In this document: one piece after another, positions 1 through 7,831 of the stretch
How the letters are laid out: each line of letters begins with the position of its first letter
Numbering within the stretch: position 1 is the first letter of the stretch
Assembly (NCBI GenBank): GCA_902803365.1
Contig: CADCPU010000281.1
Span: 1 to 9,356 of the forward strand
Source of the DNA: Oscillospiraceae bacterium
GTDB taxonomy: Bacteria; Bacillota_A; Clostridia; Saccharofermentanales; Saccharofermentanaceae
Reading direction: 5' to 3'
Length of the DNA stretch: 9,356 nt
Made by a program: the position numbers and the translations under genes
Notes under the pieces: generated by a model
Told to the model about the DNA's origin: nothing
Databases searched by the model: none
The model's input: the letters and a program-made list of their open reading frames with translations, nothing else

Positions 1-1230
1 CGTAACTACACCCGTGATAGCTGCAACAGCAGCAACCTCAGGGCTTACGAGATAGATGGAAGCGGAAGCTGTTCCTGAACGAGCATAGAAGTTTCTGTTA
101 TTTGTTCTCAAAGATACAGCGTCTGTCTTAGGAGACTGACCCATACCGATACAAGGTCCGCATGCACACTCGAGGATACGAGCACCTGCAGCGATCATAT
201 CTGCGAGAGCACCGCACTCAGCGAGCATATTGAATACCTGCTTGGAACCCGGAGCGATTACGAGGGATACATCAGGGTGAACTGTCTTGCCCTTGAGGAT
301 AGCAGCAACCTTGAGCATATCGTAAAGTGAAGAGTTTGTGCAGGAACCGATACATACCTGGTCAACCTTGAGACCTGCGATCTCAGATACAGGAACAACG
401 AGGTCAGGCATGTGAGGCTTAGCGATGAGAGGCTTAAGAGCTGCGAGGTCGATAGTGATCTCCTCATCGTAGTGAGCGTCGTCATCAGCCTTGAGTTCTT
501 CCCATACGTCTTCCCTGTCCTGAGCCTTAAGGAAAGCCTTTGTTACCTCATCAGAAGGGAAAATGGAAGTTGTAGCACCAAGCTCGGCACCCATGTTTGT
601 GATAGTAGCTCTCTCAGGTACGGACAAAGTCTTAACGCCTTCGCCGGCATACTCAAAGATCTTGCCTACGCCACCCTTAACTGTGAAGATGCGGAGTACT
701 TCAAGGATGATATCCTTAGCTGTTGCCCAAGGAGCGAGCTTGTTAACGAGGTTAACTCTTACCATCTTAGGCATTGTGATGTAGTAAGGACCGCCGCCCA
801 TAGCTACTGCTACGTCAAGTCCGCCTGCACCGATAGCAAGCATACCGATACCGCCGCATGTAGGTGTATGTGAGTCAGATCCGAGGAGTGTCTGTCCCGG
901 AACACCGAATCTCTCGATGTGAACCTGGTGGCAAACGCCGTTACCCGGTCTTGAGAATCTGATACCGTGCTTGGAAGTAACAGTCTGAATGTACTTATGG
1001 TCATCGGCATTCTCGAAGCCGGACTGGATCGTGTTGTGATCGATATATGCAACAGAGAGCTTAGTCTTAACTCTAGGAACTCCTATCGCCTCAAACTGCA
1101 GATACGCCATTGTACCAGTAGAATCCTGTGTGAGAGTCTGATCGATCCTGATAGATACTTCCTCTCCTGCCTTCATCTCACCGGATAAGAGATGATCCTT
1201 GATGATCTTCTGCGAAATAGTAAGTCCCAT
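1..1230 (-). CDS. Aconitate hydratase, Aquifex-type single chain (N-terminal 410 codons; runs off left edge)
   Basis: Converts citrate to isocitrate through cis-aconitate in the cytoplasm, using a [4Fe-4S] cluster. The visible part holds the large aconitase core: a Y-I-D-H-N-T segment near residue 65, a G-S-D-S-H-T-P-T substrate loop near 120, G-S-C-T-N with Cys297, and C-G-P-C-I-G with Cys357 and Cys360. The 60- and 3-residue Cys spacing matches the cluster ligands of the superfamily. The opening (MGLTISQKI, then I-D-Q-T-L-T-Q-D-S-T-G-T-M-A) fits the roughly 640-residue Aquifex-type aconitases, so about 230 residues, including the swivel domain, should lie beyond the window. The ATG is fixed by GGAGG seven bases upstream. 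It has its own promoter, separate from the upstream galM. Codons look more biased than in its neighbours (Ile almost never ATA), suggesting high expression. LeuC is the alternative family, but the start and motifs favour aconitase, and a separate leuCD is present. Confidence 0.93.
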   Translation of the reverse strand, partial: MGLTISQKIIKDHLLSGEMKAGEEVSIRIDQTLTQDSTGTMAYLQFEAIGVPRVKTKLSVAYIDHNTIQSGFENADDHKYIQTVTSKHGIRFSRPGNGVCHQVHIERFGVPGQTLLGSDSHTPTCGGIGMLAIGAGGLDVAVAMGGGPYYITMPKMVRVNLVNKLAPWATAKDIILEVLRIFTVKGGVGKIFEYAGEGVKTLSVPERATITNMGAELGATTSIFPSDEVTKAFLKAQDREDVWEELKADDDAHYDEEITIDLAALKPLIAKPHMPDLVVPVSEIAGLKVDQVCIGSCTNSSLYDMLKVAAILKGKTVHPDVSLVIAPGSKQVFNMLAECGALADMIAAGARILECACGPCIGMGQSPKTDAVSLRTNNRNFYARSGTASASIYLVSPEVAAVAAITGVVT

Positions 1231-1237
1231 GAATAGT

Positions 1238-1242
1238 CCTCC
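1238..1242 (-). promoter_or_regulatory. Ribosome binding site of the aconitase gene
   Basis: GGAGG on the minus strand, seven bases before the ATG at 1230. It fixes the aconitase start and overlaps the proximal arm of an imperfect inverted repeat. Confidence 0.85.
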
Positions 1243-1289
1243 GTATACCTTATTATTCAAATAAAAAAATTATAATTATAGGCATACGG
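1241..1289. repeat. Imperfect inverted repeat around the aconitase -10 region
   Basis: Arms CCGTATACC (1241-1249) and GGCATACGG (1281-1289) are complementary at 8 of 9 positions, with centres 40 bp apart. One arm sits in the -35/-10 spacer and the other in the leader next to the Shine-Dalgarno site. The distal arm should not be transcribed, so a DNA operator is more plausible than an RNA hairpin. An 8/9 match of this size can arise by chance. Confidence 0.3.
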
Positions 1290-1298
1290 CTTTGTCAA
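1269..1298 (-). promoter_or_regulatory. Near-consensus sigma-A promoter for the aconitase gene
   Basis: On the minus strand a perfect TTGACA (1298-1293) is followed after 18 bases by a perfect TATAAT (1274-1269). A second TATAAT lies immediately upstream at 1280-1275, but its 12-base spacing is too short to use. A six-T discriminator follows, so transcription probably starts near 1262, giving a leader of about 32 bases. Both hexamers are seen directly; the start site is inferred. The 18-base spacer is one longer than ideal. Confidence 0.8.
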
Positions 1299-1359
1299 TT
1301 CAGAAAAGTCCCATAATATTCACGTTTTCCGATCAATTATTTGTATGTTTGTCGGTTAT

Positions 1360-2493
1360 TCAGCAATTAAACCTGTATCCGCAAGCGTGATAGGCCGTCT
1401 CCCCCGCCTTGATCACTGGTGATTCGAATGTTGGAACGTTGATCGCATTCGGATACATCTGAGCCTCAAGGCAGATACCGCCGTACTGAACATAAGGCGT
1501 ATCACCCTTCTGCTCATTACTCGGAGCGCCGAAGTGCAAGTGATTGCCTGCATAGATCTGAAGCCCCGGAAGATCCGTATAGACTTCCATCATTCGGCCT
1601 GTGATCGTATCTGCAAGACAAGCTGCAAAAGCGTATTTCTTACCAGGCACAGGGTTATTGAGGCAGAAATTCTGATCGATACCGAGCGAATTGCAGGTCT
1701 GAGGATCAGATGTCGTCAGAGCTTTCTCTACAAGGTCCACTTCCCTGAAATCGAAAATAGTGTCGTCAACATCCATATATTCGCCCTCAGGACAATTGGA
1801 CTCGCCCTTGACAGTAACCTTGTCGGCATCGATAAGAAGGCTTAAGTCAGCTACAGAACCCGCATTATGGCCGCGGAGATTAAAATATGAGTGATTCGTA
1901 GGAGCAAAGATAGTATCCTTGTCAGACTTTCCGCGATAAAGGATAAGGAGTGTCTTATCCGTAAGCCATGCATAAAGGACCGCAGAATCGAGATTGCCCG
2001 GGAAGCCGCAAGCTCCGTCAGGAGATACGTATGTAAAGAGCACTGCATCTCCGTCTGCCTTGGCGATACCTTCGATCTTTGAATCGACGATCATCTGATC
2101 AGCCTCTTCCTTCGTTATTACCTTACCGTCCCAGAAAACATTCTGATAAGACGGAGTTCCGCCATGAAGATTATTGCCGCCGTCATTATCCGGAGCCTTA
2201 TAGGTTACTCCGTTAATGGAATAAGTCGCACCCTGGATACGGTTAGCGGATCTTCCTACTACCGATCCGTGATTTGCGCCTGACGCCATATAGTGGTCAA
2301 GATCCTTAAGACCGAGCATGATATCAGCCATGGATCCGTTGGTATCAGGTACAAAGAGCTTCTCGATCAAAGCTCCGTAGTTAAGGAGCTGTACCTCACA
2401 GCCGTAGCTGCTCTTCATTGAATAACGGTGAGATACGCCTTCGTATCTGGAACCGTCTGCCTTCAAAAGATAATCTGTTACACAAACTGACAT
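1360..2493 (-). CDS. galM: Aldose 1-epimerase (galactose mutarotase)
   Basis: Interconverts the alpha and beta anomers of galactose and glucose in the cytoplasm, feeding the Leloir pathway. The 377-residue protein is complete and slightly longer than the roughly 350-residue norm. Family signatures appear in order: G-R-S-A-N-R-I (80-86), N-L-H-G-G with His110, T-N-H-S-Y-F-N-L (199-206) with His201, G-I-D-Q-N-F (271-276) with Asp273, and C-L-E-A-Q with Glu343. His201 and Glu343 match the acid/base pair of E. coli GalM. The usual D-H-N reads D-Q-N here. There is no signal peptide. The start has GGGGG ten bases upstream (2508-2504), a long but usable spacing. It begins 31 bases after ppk1 with no terminator or promoter visible between, so it is probably the last gene of that transcript. 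No other galactose genes are in view. Confidence 0.93.
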   Translation of the reverse strand: MSVCVTDYLLKADGSRYEGVSHRYSMKSSYGCEVQLLNYGALIEKLFVPDTNGSMADIMLGLKDLDHYMASGANHGSVVGRSANRIQGATYSINGVTYKAPDNDGGNNLHGGTPSYQNVFWDGKVITKEEADQMIVDSKIEGIAKADGDAVLFTYVSPDGACGFPGNLDSAVLYAWLTDKTLLILYRGKSDKDTIFAPTNHSYFNLRGHNAGSVADLSLLIDADKVTVKGESNCPEGEYMDVDDTIFDFREVDLVEKALTTSDPQTCNSLGIDQNFCLNNPVPGKKYAFAACLADTITGRMMEVYTDLPGLQIYAGNHLHFGAPSNEQKGDTPYVQYGGICLEAQMYPNAINVPTFESPVIKAGETAYHACGYRFNC

Positions 2494-2524
2494 AATAATT
2501 GATCCCCCTGATCTCTTTATTCAT

Positions 2525-4723
2525 TTATTCCTGGTCGCCTGATGTTGCAGGCTCATAAGCCCAAGTAATGTCTTCCTCTTTGCGGTCTGCAACTGCCGCA
2601 TCCGCAAGAGCAATAAGTTCTTCCTGGCTGTCGTGCTTCGGCTTGCCGCGAAGATCGAGTTTATGATATGTTCCGTCGGAACTTAAGAAATGAGCTCTGA
2701 CAGTATCTGCAAGTTCCACTTCAACGATCTCCATTACACGCTTGCGGCAATCCTCATCTTCGATCGGGAACATGAGCTCGACACGGCGGTTAAGGTTTCT
2801 CGGCATCCAATCAGCCGATGCCATATAAAGATCCTCATGTCCTTCATTAAGGAAGTAGAATATCCTCGAATGCTCAAGGAAACGGCCCGTGATAGAACGG
2901 ACAGTGATATTTTCCGACATACCCGGAACACCAGGACGCAGACAGCATATACCTCTTACGATGAGGTCGATGTTAACTCCCGCATTGGAGGCCTTATAGA
3001 GCTCCTCGATGATCACGTCATCAACAAGAGAATTGATCTTCGCGATTATCCTGGCAGGCTTTCCGTCTGCGGCATTCTGCGCTTCCCTTCTGATCTTCTT
3101 GACGAAGTAATCCTTCATCTCGATAGGCGCAGGGATAAGTCTTCTCCAGTGCTTCGGGATCGAATAGCCCGAAAGCATATTAAAGAACTCGGAAGCATCT
3201 TCGCCAAAACTCTCCGATGCGGTAAAAAGACCGACGTCAGTATATATCTTGGCGGTAATATCGTTATAGTTACCTGTAGCAAGATGCAGGTATCGTCTGA
3301 TACCATCCTCCTCACGACGGACAACAAGAGTGATCTTACTGTGAGTCTTAAGACCTACGAGACCGTAGATAACGTGACATCCCGCTTTCTCAAGCATCTT
3401 TGCCCAGTTGATGTTATTCTCTTCGTCAAACCTTGCCTTAAGTTCAACAAGTACCATTACCTGCTTTCCGTTCCTTGCAGCCTCGAGAAGAGATGCGATG
3501 ATCGGAGACCTTGAAGATACTCGGTAGAGTGTCTGCTTGATCGCAAGCACATTAGGATCAACAGCTGCCTGGCGTACGAATTCCAATACAGGATCGAATG
3601 ATTCATAAGGATGATGGACGATCCTGTCCTTCTCCTTGATCTGATCGAAAATGTTTTCGAGGTCGCTCGTAAACATGGCAGCCTCAGCAGGATCATGATG
3701 CGGATAACAGATATCCGGATAATCATCCTCAAGAGAACCATATACCTTCATAAGGAATGTCAGGTCTATAGGACCGTTAACGCTGAAGATATCAGCTTCC
3801 GATATGGCAAGTTCTCCCGTGATGAACGTCAAAAGCTCAGGTGCGATATCATCTTCGACCTCGAGCCTGATGATCTCACCATATCTTCTCTTTCTTACCT
3901 GCTCCTCGATCTCCTTCAAAAGATCTTCTGCTTCATCCTCATCTATATCAAGATCGGCATTACGCATTACGCGGTAACAACCTGAAGCCAATACCTTCTG
4001 GCCGTTAAAGAGCATGTCGAGATTTGCCTGGATGATCTTCTCTACAGGAACAAAGATAGTCTCCTTGCCCTTTATGATCTTATACATCCTCGGAACGGAT
4101 GCAGGTATCTGCAAAGTCGCAAAATTTGCCTCAGGCTGATCTTCGTCCGTACTAACGAGCGTCTTGCTGTTGCCGTCGATCATGACACAGAGATTGAGCA
4201 TCCTGTTATATATAAGCGGGAACGGCCTTGAAGAATCGACCGCCATAGGCGTAAGTATCGGGTAGAGTACGTTTTTAAAGTACAGATCGCATATATCCTG
4301 CTCCTCCGGACCGAGTTCGTCATAATCGAGGATATGGATATCGTGCTGCTTAAGCTGTGGAACGAGCGATCTTGTGTAGGTCGAATACATGACAGACATT
4401 GACTGGCGCGTCTTCGCATCAATAGCGGCAAGCTGCTCCGTTACCGTCATTCCGGCGACATCCTTGGCGGTAAAATCGATACTCTTCATATCACGAAGTG
4501 ACGCAACTCGTACGATATAGAACTCGTCGAGATTCGATGCCGTGATCGACAGGAACTTGAGCCTCTCAAGGAGCGGATTTTTAACATCACGTGCTTCGTG
4601 AAGGATCCTGTCGTTAAATTCGAGCCATGAAAGTTCGCGGTTGAAGAATCTGTCAGATCTTGAACCCTGAACGGCGCTCTTCTGCTTATTCTTGTTTTTC
4701 TTAGATGATTTCTTGTCAGCCAT
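2525..4723 (-). CDS. ppk1: Polyphosphate kinase 1
   Basis: Builds inorganic polyphosphate from the gamma phosphate of ATP, reversibly, through a phosphohistidine. The 732 residues cover the whole PPK1 layout: N domain from about 25 (F-F-N-R-E-L-S-W-L-E-F-N, N-L-D-E-F-Y), head domain, then C1 and C2. Every active-site residue I can place from E. coli PPK1 is present at a constant offset of 26: Arg401, Arg431, His461 (phosphorylated His, in G-L-K-T-H-S-K), His480, Tyr494, Arg590 and His618. It should therefore be active. Odd points are a lysine-rich N-terminal tail (residues 2-15) absent from E. coli PPK1, an acidic run near 259-274 and a longer C-terminus. The ATG lies one base after the stop of the PPX-like gene, with AAGGCAGG six bases upstream inside that gene, so translation is probably coupled. 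Confidence 0.97.
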   Translation of the reverse strand: MADKKSSKKNKNKQKSAVQGSRSDRFFNRELSWLEFNDRILHEARDVKNPLLERLKFLSITASNLDEFYIVRVASLRDMKSIDFTAKDVAGMTVTEQLAAIDAKTRQSMSVMYSTYTRSLVPQLKQHDIHILDYDELGPEEQDICDLYFKNVLYPILTPMAVDSSRPFPLIYNRMLNLCVMIDGNSKTLVSTDEDQPEANFATLQIPASVPRMYKIIKGKETIFVPVEKIIQANLDMLFNGQKVLASGCYRVMRNADLDIDEDEAEDLLKEIEEQVRKRRYGEIIRLEVEDDIAPELLTFITGELAISEADIFSVNGPIDLTFLMKVYGSLEDDYPDICYPHHDPAEAAMFTSDLENIFDQIKEKDRIVHHPYESFDPVLEFVRQAAVDPNVLAIKQTLYRVSSRSPIIASLLEAARNGKQVMVLVELKARFDEENNINWAKMLEKAGCHVIYGLVGLKTHSKITLVVRREEDGIRRYLHLATGNYNDITAKIYTDVGLFTASESFGEDASEFFNMLSGYSIPKHWRRLIPAPIEMKDYFVKKIRREAQNAADGKPARIIAKINSLVDDVIIEELYKASNAGVNIDLIVRGICCLRPGVPGMSENITVRSITGRFLEHSRIFYFLNEGHEDLYMASADWMPRNLNRRVELMFPIEDEDCRKRVMEIVEVELADTVRAHFLSSDGTYHKLDLRGKPKHDSQEELIALADAAVADRKEEDITWAYEPATSGDQE

Positions 4724-4724
4724 A

Positions 4725-6263
4725 TCAAACCTGCCTTCTGATCTTGATTACGGATCTGATTCCTATGACCTCTTCGAAAAGGTCGCTTCTGTGATCAAAA
4801 GACCACTTCTCGAACGAGCAGTCGCTCGCCGTATTGCAGATTATCGTAAGCTCATCTCCGTGAAGACTTACATTGAGCTTATTGATCTTTTGTCTGTGTG
4901 AACTGTCGAGAGCATCCGCGATACGAAGGATAGCCGTAAGCTTAGACACCAATACCTTCTTCTCTGACGGAAGATTCGTATAGAACGGATCGTCATAAGG
5001 GTTTTCACGCGGATAGAGCTTAACGACAAGACCGATGATATCAAGTTCATTGCCGTCAAGTCCGATGAGTTCCGTATACTTGATGAGCGAATGTGCCGCA
5101 TCGTTGTGACTCTTGGCATGTACGAACTTACCTACTTCGTGGAGTATAGCAGACAACTGCAGAAGGAATCTGTCACGCGGCTTAAGTCCCGTGTACTTAA
5201 GCGATGCGTCAAAGATCTCAAGAGCCGCCTTCTCCACAAATTCGATATGCTTGCGGTCAGTCCTGTAACGCTTTGCGATATTTCTGGCACCCGAGATAAG
5301 ATCCGACAGCGGATCGATCGCAGGCTTATATTCCATATTACGAACGGCATAACTGTATACAACGCCGTCTGACAGAGAAGCCGTCGGGAAATAGATCTCA
5401 TCAAGGCCCGTGTATTCGAGCATATTCCTTACGATAAGAGCCGCAGGCAAAAGGAGCGGCGCAATACCCGACGGGATTGAATCGTTGAGAGTAAGGTCTG
5501 TAGGTCTTGTATGAAGAAGATACTCATAGACCTTCATGAATTCTTTCTTGCTCAAGACAACCGTATCACTGAAACCCTTGCCTGCAAGACGCTTGATAAA
5601 GCCGGTCTCGCCTCCGAAGGCGATCAGGCTCTTATATGTAATGCCCTTAGGTTCAACTGCATGATAGTCATCCAGATCCTGGGCGATAAATTCTTCGAGA
5701 ACGTCCTCATAATGAGTAGTCTTCTTCTGAAGATCGGAGAGCATCTCCGAGATCCTGAGCGAACCCAGGACAGTATTCTGACTGAATATGAATTCCGACT
5801 TGTCGTAAACGGTAGCCTGCATCGAACCGGCACCGATATCAAGGATCATCGTTCCTTGGGATACTATCTCCTTAAAGTCGGGCATGGTCTCCTTGACCGC
5901 GATATTCTGATAGAAACGCTCCATGGAGTTATCGAGGACTTCCACTCTGAAGCCCGTCTTGATCTTGATCTGCTCGAGAACTACTTCCCTGTTGCCCGCA
6001 TCACGAAGAGCCGATGTAGCAACGCAGAAGATCCTCGATACTTTATATTCTCTGCACTTGATCTCAAACTGATTAAGGCAGTCACATATCTCGTTGATCT
6101 GCTCAGTCTGAAGTGCACCGGACCTCAGTGACTGAGTTCCGATCGAAGTATATTTCCTAACCGTCTCGATCTCCTTGGGTCTTTTCTTCTGACCCAATTC
6201 GAAGATCTTGAGCCTTGCGGTAATCGAACCGACGTCTATTACCGCCACTAATTTCTTGGCCAT
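4725..6263 (-). CDS. PPX/GppA-family protein with C-terminal HD-like domain; catalytic residues altered
   Basis: Ordinary family members hydrolyse polyphosphate or pppGpp. The 512 residues show the ASKHA fold: phosphate loop 1 (D10-V-G-S), T-S-A-L-R (83-87), phosphate loop 2 (D142-I-G-A-G-S), F-G-G-E-T (217-221) and S-D-G-V (298-301). The C-terminal part is HD-like, with L-H-E-V-G-K at 374-379, His382, His386, His391 and I-A-D-A-L-D-S-S-H at 448-456. The length matches E. coli PPX. In a gapless alignment from memory, the catalytic Glu121 of E. coli PPX (S-G-x-E-E-A-R) falls on Met114 of D-N-S-M-E-R-F, although Glu115 is next to it. Glu150 (G-G-G-S-T-E) falls on Gln149 (G-A-G-S-M-Q). Family membership is firm; exopolyphosphatase activity is doubtful. 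It starts 16 bases after leuB, with GGGG seven bases before the ATG, and ends one base before ppk1, so the two proteins are probably made together. A working PPX using the adjacent Glu is the alternative. Confidence 0.85.
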   Translation of the reverse strand: MAKKLVAVIDVGSITARLKIFELGQKKRPKEIETVRKYTSIGTQSLRSGALQTEQINEICDCLNQFEIKCREYKVSRIFCVATSALRDAGNREVVLEQIKIKTGFRVEVLDNSMERFYQNIAVKETMPDFKEIVSQGTMILDIGAGSMQATVYDKSEFIFSQNTVLGSLRISEMLSDLQKKTTHYEDVLEEFIAQDLDDYHAVEPKGITYKSLIAFGGETGFIKRLAGKGFSDTVVLSKKEFMKVYEYLLHTRPTDLTLNDSIPSGIAPLLLPAALIVRNMLEYTGLDEIYFPTASLSDGVVYSYAVRNMEYKPAIDPLSDLISGARNIAKRYRTDRKHIEFVEKAALEIFDASLKYTGLKPRDRFLLQLSAILHEVGKFVHAKSHNDAAHSLIKYTELIGLDGNELDIIGLVVKLYPRENPYDDPFYTNLPSEKKVLVSKLTAILRIADALDSSHRQKINKLNVSLHGDELTIICNTASDCSFEKWSFDHRSDLFEEVIGIRSVIKIRRQV

Positions 6264-6279
6264 AATTGATCCCCGCTTA

Positions 6280-7341
6280 TCAGATTTTGGTCAAGACCTC
6301 CTCTGTCATCTCGGAGGTTGACACGAGCCTAACGCCTGAGGCATCGCTCATGATGTCCCTTGTTCTCAGCCCTTCTTCAAGGACCGAAGATACGGCGTTT
6401 TCGATCGCAACTGACGCATCATCCTCACCAAGAGACCACTTGAGCATCATAGCGACAGACAATATGGTCGCCAGAGGATTGGCAATGCCCTTACCTGCAA
6501 TATCAGGAGCAGAGCCGTGGACCGGCTCATACATACCCGGAAGACCCGGATCGCTCAAGGATGCAGAAGGAAGCATTCCTACCGAACCCGTGATCTCTCC
6601 TGCCTCATCCGAGAGTATGTCACCGAACATATTTGAAGTTACGATAACATCAAAACTCGAAGGTCTTGAGATGAGCTGCATCGTTGCATTATCTATATAT
6701 AGAAATTCTACATCAACTTCAGGAAAATTTCCTCTTTCTTCGTTAACGATCTTACGCCAGAGCCTGCTCGTCGCAAGAACGTTCGCCTTATCAACACAAG
6801 TAAGTCTCTTGTCCCTGCCCATCGCGTATCGGAAACCTTCCCTTACGATCCTTCTTATCTCCATATCGGAATAGCTCTCGGTATCATAAGCTCCGTCTTC
6901 CGTAGTTCCGCGATCGCCGAAGTATATACCGCCGGTAAGTTCTCTAACGATAAGGATATCCATGGAATCACAATTCTTGAGCGGGCAAGCATCTGCCAGC
7001 GGCTTATAAAGGAGCGCAGGTCTCAGGTTCGAATAAAGATTAAGTTCCTTACGAAGGCCGAGGAGCGCTTTTTCCGGGCGAAGCTCGGGAGCTACATCAT
7101 CCCACTTAGGGCCTCCGACGGCGCCGAGCAAGATAGCATCAGACTTTTTGCAAGTATCGAGAGTCTCTTCGGGAAGAGGCTTACCGTATGCATCTATGGC
7201 GGCACCACCCGCAAGACACTTTATATAGTTCACATTAAAGCCGAACTTATCCGCAACCTTATCAAGAACGCGCAAAGCGCTCCCTACTACCTCAGGACCT
7301 ATTCCGTCACCTTCTATGACCGCGATATTATATGTCTTCAT
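6280..7341 (-). CDS. leuB: 3-isopropylmalate dehydrogenase
   Basis: Oxidises and decarboxylates 3-isopropylmalate with NAD+ to 2-ketoisocaproate, the third dedicated leucine step, in the cytoplasm. The 353 residues are the usual length. Signatures include G-D-G-I-G-P-E (11-17), the substrate-binding segment from Arg88 through L-R97 to N-L-R107-P, R133-E-L-T-G-G-I-Y140, Lys185 (D-K-A-N-V-L), the metal-binding Asp217, Asp241 and Asp245 (N-M-F-G-D-I-L-S-D), and the NAD loop H275-G-S-A-P-D-I-A-G followed by I-A-N-P. The L-x-L-Y-S-N-L-R-P context and the leuCD neighbours favour this over isocitrate, homoisocitrate or tartrate dehydrogenase. Its ATG overlaps the leuD stop by four bases (ATGA), with AAGGGGG seven bases upstream inside leuD, indicating coupled translation. 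Confidence 0.97.
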   Translation of the reverse strand: MKTYNIAVIEGDGIGPEVVGSALRVLDKVADKFGFNVNYIKCLAGGAAIDAYGKPLPEETLDTCKKSDAILLGAVGGPKWDDVAPELRPEKALLGLRKELNLYSNLRPALLYKPLADACPLKNCDSMDILIVRELTGGIYFGDRGTTEDGAYDTESYSDMEIRRIVREGFRYAMGRDKRLTCVDKANVLATSRLWRKIVNEERGNFPEVDVEFLYIDNATMQLISRPSSFDVIVTSNMFGDILSDEAGEITGSVGMLPSASLSDPGLPGMYEPVHGSAPDIAGKGIANPLATILSVAMMLKWSLGEDDASVAIENAVSSVLEEGLRTRDIMSDASGVRLVSTSEMTEEVLTKI

Positions 7342-7829
7342 AGGGATTCCCCCTTTGTGTATTCGACAAGTCCGCCTGCATCTATGATGTTCTGGATAAA
7401 CGGAGGGAACGGCTTAGACTTAAAGACCAGGTCACGCGTGATATCTGTTATGATACCCGTCTCAAAATCAACTTCGACCTCGTCACCGTTCTCGATGAGC
7501 TCAAAAGCTTCTTTGCATTCCAATATAGGAAGGCCCATGTTGATGCTGTTCCTGTAGAATATCCTCGCGAAGTCCTCCGCGATGACGCAAGACACACCGC
7601 ATGCCTTGATCGCAACAGGTGCATGCTCTCTCGAAGATCCGCAGCCGAAGTTCTTGCCTGCAACGATAATATCACCGGGCTTGACCTTCTTTACGAAGTC
7701 AGCATCGATATCTTCCATACAGTGAACCTTAAGAAGCTCAGGATCAGCCGTAGTCAAAAATCTTGCCGGGATGATAACGTCAGTATCGACGTTCGAACCG
7801 TATTTAAAAACATTTCCGTGAGACTTCAT
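7338..7829 (-). CDS. leuD: 3-isopropylmalate dehydratase, small subunit
   Basis: The swivel-domain subunit that pairs with LeuC to isomerise 2-isopropylmalate to 3-isopropylmalate. From the chosen ATG it has 163 residues, the short clostridial/archaeal size rather than the roughly 200 of E. coli LeuD. Seen motifs are [12 protein letters not shown] (13-24), [13 protein letters not shown] (58-70) and [15 protein letters not shown] (87-101). The specificity loop after P-A-R reads F-L-T-T and lacks the Arg of the Y-L-R-T loop in homoaconitases, which fits an isopropylmalate substrate. A GTG at 7835 is in frame, but it lies one base after GAGGAGG; the ATG at 7829 has the ideal seven-base spacing and is preferred. 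The start is two bases after the leuC stop, and the end overlaps leuB. Confidence 0.96.
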   Translation of the reverse strand: MKSHGNVFKYGSNVDTDVIIPARFLTTADPELLKVHCMEDIDADFVKKVKPGDIIVAGKNFGCGSSREHAPVAIKACGVSCVIAEDFARIFYRNSINMGLPILECKEAFELIENGDEVEVDFETGIITDITRDLVFKSKPFPPFIQNIIDAGGLVEYTKGESL

Positions 7830-7831
7830 GT

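Noticed and set aside
412..873. Open frame of 153 codons on the plus strand
   Set aside because: Opposite the aconitase gene, whose reading frame is uninterrupted and motif-rich.
1302..1316. ATGGGACTTTTCTGA, which shares its first nine bases with the aconitase start
   Set aside because: It lies upstream of the -35 box and has no ribosome site; a 9-base match is expected by chance.
1299..1359. Terminator after galM
   Set aside because: The only dyad near the stop is CCGA/TCGG with a long AT-rich loop and no T run. Read-through into the aconitase gene cannot be excluded.
2690..3514. Open frame of 274 codons on the plus strand
   Set aside because: Lies entirely opposite ppk1, whose active-site residues are all intact; no family motifs. 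An antisense shadow of codon bias.
5511..6131. Open frame of 206 codons on the plus strand
   Set aside because: Opposite the PPX-like gene, with no domain features; shadow.
6266..6874. Open frame of 202 codons on the plus strand
   Set aside because: Opposite leuB, with low-complexity Ser/Leu-rich translation; shadow.
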